Positions 59,553 to 64,000 of a stretch of DNA of 64,000 bases are shown here, piece after piece. The stretch covers positions 62,001-126,000 of the forward strand of contig JAPYMA010000057.1 of NCBI GenBank assembly GCA_035041965.1. The letters run 5' to 3'. The position numbers and the translations under genes were made by a program. Below the pieces are notes generated by a model. That model was not told where the DNA came from. It ran no database searches and worked only from the letters and a program-made list of their open reading frames with translations. This stretch comes from Anisakis pegreffii (Eukaryota; Nematoda; Chromadorea; Rhabditida; Anisakidae). The first letter of the stretch is position 1; every line of letters starts with the position of its first letter.

Positions 59553-59704
59553 TTAGCTAAATGAAATTCTCTCTAGCAATCGGTATGAAGCATCTTGTGC
59601 CAATTTAGATGATGCAACAATCGGCATTGCACGCAACATCGGGGGCGCGAATGCCATATGGCTTTTCATGAGGACAGAGATTCTGAGGTAGTTCTCTTTG
59701 AAAT
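59553..59704 (-). CDS. Candidate terminal exon, two competing frames
   Basis: On the minus strand an acceptor (ATGAGTTTTCGCAG) is followed by two open frames. One ends at 59605 and is cysteine-rich (LPQNLCPHEKPYGIRAPD, VACNADCC). The other ends at 59553 (LMKSHMAFAPPMLRAM, SKLAQDASYRLLERI). They need different preceding phases, so an upstream exon would decide. No family is recognised. Confidence 0.35.
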
Positions 59705-60380
59705 CTGCGAAAACTCATGAGCAGCTTTTTTCGATGAATTTTTGAATGGTAAAGCATGTTAGTATGGAAAGCAGGAAACTGTGAAAAGCAGGTAAGTCCC
59801 AACTCAGGACAGTATGCCGTTTGGTCTAAAAACAAACTTTGCTCAAAAAGTTGGTTCGAAAAGTAGCTGGATTAATTTTTTTTCGCCTTAAGCGATTCTC
59901 GGCCTTCGGAATTTCCCTGGTCTGACCATCCAACATCGTGTCTTTATGAGTGAAAATGGCCTCTGTGAAGTTTCAAACAGAAAAACAACTTGAAACGTTG
60001 GGCCACCTATACAGTACACTCAGAAAAACATTTAGACTCAACGATCTCTCAGATTGATTTATTTTGAAGTGAACTTATCTAGAGATTCTTTTTTTGAATT
60101 GGAGGACATCTTTTTGAAGAGTGAAACTTTGGATATTCTTGAATTCAAAAATGTGCATTATGGTGCCTCAAGCAAAAAAAAAACCAAATTAGTCAACTCT
60201 CTTTCAAAGTAATTTATTGGATCGACATTTTGTATAAAATGTTTCTAGACTGGAAGGACGTCGCATTTCATTTCCGTCGTATAATCGTATAATTTCTTTG
60301 TGCGTCAAAGTTACATCGATGTCCAACGTATTGTGTTGAATGTAAGGAAACATTTCTTTTAATCAAGTGATTTGAAACAG

Positions 60381-60554
60381 TTAGTGAAAGTCGTTAAAAG
60401 AATTCAGATTGTTTCGTTGATCTGCAAAAGGTTCAATAATTGAGATGAAATCTCTGAATTCAGTTGGTTTTGCACTACGAATAGCATCAGGACCCTGAAA
60501 TGCAATTTCCGTCCACCTAAAAGTCCCATTGCCGTTTTCCAACCTAATTTGTGC
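60381..60554 (-). CDS. Terminal exon of an unidentified minus-strand gene
   Basis: A strong acceptor (GTTTCCTGTTCCAG) opens a 57-codon frame to TAA in phase 0: RLENGNGTFRWTEIAFQG, DAIRSAKPTEFRDFISII, FADQRNNLNSFNDFH. The composition is typical of a folded protein and the other frames are closed. The frame is also open upstream to 60593. No upstream exon was located in the next 2 kb on that strand, so the gene is partial here. No domain is recognised. Confidence 0.5.
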   Translation of the reverse strand, partial: AQIRLENGNGTFRWTEIAFQGPDAIRSAKPTEFRDFISIIEPFADQRNNLNSFNDFH

Positions 60555-60593
60555 CTGGAACAGGAAACCTTTATTCATCTCATACATGAACAT

Positions 60594-62195
60594 TTATAAA
60601 GGTATTATAATCGATTGAGGGTGAGAATAAGTATGTACTCTGCCACAATCAATTCAACTGAAAAGTATTTGCGAATTACGCGTCGAAAATGACTGCTGAC
60701 GACTCTACCTTTATTTCATTCGTTTGCCTTGTGATCGTGAAAAGTAGTAGCGTGGATGCGGTAGCATTTATCATAATAATAGACTGCAATAGTAATCATC
60801 TATTGCAATTCTACGTTGATATCACCGACCGTCTTATCTGACTCTTCATTCTCACCTAGTTTATATTCACTGATTTCAACTTTCAAGCATCTCTGCTTTG
60901 AAGCCACAGAATTTTTGAAAGCGTTCAGCATTTATGGTCAACGATGGAGCTTATATGTTACGTTCCAAAATTGAGTGGAATGTTCGTTGTGTCATTCAAC
61001 AATCATCAAATATGAATTAAAACACTCCATCTAATAATAATATTCTGATGTCATTTTCAGTGGCTCTTACTCATGGAACATTTTCAAAACGGACTCTGCG
61101 AAGTTTAATAGCAACTTTCATAATGATATGCATCAACTGAACGCAAAGCATTGCGTCTTTTGGAAATTTTATACTCTAGTTACGAGCGATTATTAATTGT
61201 ATGTGCTTTGCTTGAGCAGTTAGTGAATATCTTCAGTGAACTGAACCAATCAAATTTATTTGATAATGATTATTACACCTCACTAGTCAGCATATATTGA
61301 CATTTGCCAGTTTCCGCTAAGCATTTCTCTGCCATTATCGATCGTCTGCACTTCTGTTTTTTTTGGTGGTTATAACGTCGTTCTGATTTAAACTGATCCA
61401 TACATAAGTGAATTAGGCACTGATGGATCAGTTCTGAGTATATTATACCGTATCGGTGGGCATTCTTATATTGTTACGTCACTTCAAATGCTTTTTGCAT
61501 TACCGCTAATGATACCGATACACAGTAGCATTGATGAAATACGCCAACGCTCATCACCATGTTTTAATCATTGAAATTGTTCAAAACTAATGAGGTGATT
61601 GAGATTGCAAATCCGTCCTTTTCTACTCTATAGAGGCCATTTGAGCGTTCAAATGTATTCGCACATCTTTAAATCCTAAAACGCACAAATATGAATCAAT
61701 GTTTAAAAAAGTGATATTTTATTTTGGAACATTCATAAAAACCCGAACTATCATAGGTCATTCACAGGGCTCAGTTTTTTTCCTGCTGTTTAGGATGGAT
61801 AGGATTCAGATAGCAAATAACTTATCATCAACCATTTAGCACGAAAAATTGAAGAATTTTTACCAGAAAATGTGGTTTTCTTCGGTTATGTGCTTCCGCA
61901 GCAAATCATAAACAAGTCACTTATGAATATTTCGTTTTGAGTACTCCGATAATGGCTGACTATAGCTGGGTGATAGAAATGGGTTATAAATCTACGTATA
62001 TTAGAACACTTCTGCGAAAGTGTCTGCTTAAAATGGCACAATGAAGGCATCTTTTTGAATGTGTCTCGAGAGGATGCGAGATGTTGTTCTAAAAGAATTA
62101 TTAGTGTTGGAGTGACGTTGCTATCACGCCCACGAAAGCGCTACTTCAATCCAATTGTAAGATTGTTCATTGCATCAATCCATCGGCCATTTCAG
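60594..62195. other. Non-coding stretch
   Basis: I see no splice-bounded coding stretch, RNA gene or recognised repeat. Confidence 0.4.
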
Positions 62196-62403
62196 GTTCA
62201 CTTCTTGCATGCATTCTCCATCACAACCATTCAGTATCGTTTCCGTCGAATTTAATGCTCATCTCTTTTGTATCGAAAATATATCGGAGGTATTCATGAC
62301 GCCTTTTGATGACACATTTTCAGAGTGTGCTGATCGGATTTCCTGGATTGCTTCGAATGCTAGAAGTCGTCCATGCAATGTTGCTGTTTTTTATTTTTGG
62401 TGA
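62196..62403 (+). CDS. Candidate terminal exon, unidentified
   Basis: An acceptor (CGGCCATTTCAG) opens a 69-codon frame ending in TGA: MHSPSQPFSIVSVEFNAH, SEVFMTPFDDTFSECADR, then WIASNARSRPCNVAV. A second acceptor-like TTTTCAG lies inside at about 62325 in the same frame. Preceding phase is 2. No family is recognised. Confidence 0.4.
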
Positions 62404-63842
62404 AAATTCTATCACATTGTTTATGTAGCGTTGTGTGGTTGGTTATCTATGCGGATTGTTTGGAGTGAGAATTAGAAAAAAATTGGTTTTTCGATGAGCA
62501 AAAAACGCACTGCGGAGTTTGCAGAGTAATTCTCGTATTTCATTAATGAACGTCTTTATCGGTTTCATTTACCGAAATCTTCTAAACGGACGTTTTATAC
62601 GTGAGATGTTTGCTTACTTCACAATTGGTTTTTTTTTGTTGCCCTAAGTCAGCGTTCACTATCAGTGACTGTATGAAAATCCATCTTCGTCCGCTTTCAA
62701 TTGATTTTTTTGCCTTGATTGAATGAATACAAAGTGTTGACATTCCGAGAAAATTAATGAAAAACGACACTGCAACAGTAAAATGTTATTACTGAGATCT
62801 CACTGAGACCGATCGATCCCGTTGTCTCCCTCTGTGATGTGTTTATTCCCTGAGGAAGATCACTCCCTAGAAATCAGCTCACAAAAAACTACCTCTCATT
62901 TTTCTTGCCTCACATCTGGTTCATACGTTCCATGCTTCTTTTCCTATTGAATTAGTCTTATTGTTAATGGCTGCCTTAAGTTATTCGAAGCATCGTTTCA
63001 GTATAGTTACGAACTTTTTCCCACTATTCTAGTAATAGTTCCTGTTACTTTTGCGTACTGCTCGAATTGATCTGTTCTGATGCAGTATGTTTAGCCTATT
63101 TTCTTGAGATTATTTCTATCAGCTGCTGAACACATTGCCATGCTGAACGTTATTTTCATGTCTACAAAAAATTCCATCCCACGACAGTGCTTTGCTTGAG
63201 CCGTCATGGTCGGTCCGCTAGGTTTCGTGAATCACGCGACCATCACCGATTTAGTTCTGAGAATGTTCGCTCCTACTAAGCGAACATTCATTGTATTGAC
63301 ATTCGGAGAATTGTCATGTGCACGTTCTCATTTCTGAGGACTGTGAATGTTAGTATAGGTCGTGAAATACATACTAAGAACCTGCAACTGTATTGAACGG
63401 TTCTCTAACTTTAACGATCGTTGGTATCTTCTCGTTGAATCTTTGTGTGTCGCGAGTGCAGGTTTCGTTGTTTTTTTGTGAACTCATTATTCGTCTCATT
63501 TCATCATTGTGTTAGAGAGACTGTTTAGAATTAGGATTTGTTAGCATCGGCTTCATGATGAGAAGCATTCTTGTTTGATTCGTGGAGGCTCGCGTGTATG
63601 TTATCATGTCGTGTGAGGAATTATGCAATATTTCGGAAATGGCGATATTCTTCAGATGATTTATCGGAAGTGTTTTGTATTTGCAGCATAATGACGGGAT
63701 TTGACGGTGACGTATTGCACATGTTAATTGGATTGCATTTGTGTGGTCAGCTTAATTAGTTGATTGACGAGTTACGGGCGGTGCTTGCATGATCTGAAGG
63801 TGTAATCAAGGAGGAATGACTGGCTGATTGACAACTTGCATC
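62404..63842. other. Mostly non-coding stretch
   Basis: A minus-strand frame at 62582-62770 ends at a good donor (TGTGAA|GTAAGC) but has no acceptor or convincing start. The frame at 63571-63759 is not supported. Nothing else is seen. Confidence 0.4.
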
Positions 63843-64000
63843 ATGCAGCAGTTCGTAAGATCAGCGTCGTCGTTGTTCACTTCGCAGGCACTGCCCTACA
63901 TTCAAATCAGTGATAACAGCCCCACTTTAGCCGTCGATGAGAATGCGCCGAGTGATGACATCGATTCACATCGTGCAGTGCCGTCCCCTGGTCGGCAATC
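63843..64000 (+). CDS. 5' end of an unidentified gene, running off the window
   Basis: An ATG at 63843 opens a frame that is still open at the last base (52 codons): MQQFVRSASSLFTSQALPY, IQISDNSPTLAVDENAPSD, then HRAVPSPGRQ. The composition (Ser, Asp, Pro, with many G/C third positions) is unlike the AT-rich intergenic DNA. A possible acceptor (TTCACTTCGCAG) lies in frame at about 63887, so the true first codon could instead be in another exon. No domain is visible in this part. Confidence 0.6.
   Translation, partial: MQQFVRSASSLFTSQALPYIQISDNSPTLAVDENAPSDDIDSHRAVPSPGRQ

Overview
The window looks like nuclear DNA of a nematode. It is AT-rich, with short exons separated by introns of about 130 to 1,600 bases, 3' splice sites that are mostly TTTCAG, and no bacterial gene organisation. 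The nuclear receptor carries a CNGCK P-box. Gene density is low and old transposon fragments and inverted repeats are common, which fits a parasitic ascaridid/spirurid-like genome better than Caenorhabditis. The exact species cannot be read from the sequence.

Three genes can be recognised and fully modelled because every exon junction keeps the reading frame. At the left end (152-1003, +) is the spliceosomal Sm protein F (SNRPF), 85 residues in three exons. Next on the same strand (2260-5029) is a seven-exon, 450-residue member of the C16orf89/UPF0764 family, a conserved metazoan family of unknown function. In the middle (19194-27883, +) is a thirteen-exon, 595-residue HNF4-type nuclear hormone receptor with an intact two-finger DNA-binding domain and ligand-binding domain.

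The rest holds fragments of genes I could not name. The best supported are a chain of three phase-compatible minus-strand exons at 48705-50049, a minus-strand pair at 33021-33233/32748-32886, a minus-strand pair at 38128-38272/37495-37681, a minus-strand two-exon gene at 46748-47143, a terminal minus exon at 60381-60554, a plus exon at 53076-53198 and a reading frame running off the right edge (63843-64000). Several weaker single-exon candidates are given with low confidence. Both strands are used and the genes look independent; I see no operon beyond the same-strand SNRPF/C16orf89 pair, whose 1.26 kb spacing is large for one.

Repeats explain part of the remainder. A 492-bp hAT-type non-autonomous transposon at 43024-43515 has TAGGG termini and a perfect 8-bp target duplication. 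Related or similar hAT-like fragments lie at about 38340-38560, 39179-39433 and 41178. Two long near-perfect foldbacks (21103-21177 and 39772-39877) stand out; the first sits in a nuclear receptor intron next to a duplicated splice acceptor. A diverged direct duplication lies at 11724-11893/12112-12289, and decayed GC-rich minisatellite-like tracts at 46350-46470, 50417-50825 and 54835-55070. I found no rRNA, tRNA or CRISPR array. The strongest items for follow-up are the tandem acceptor/foldback in the receptor gene, the intact hAT MITE and the unassigned minus-strand gene at 48.7-50.0 kb.
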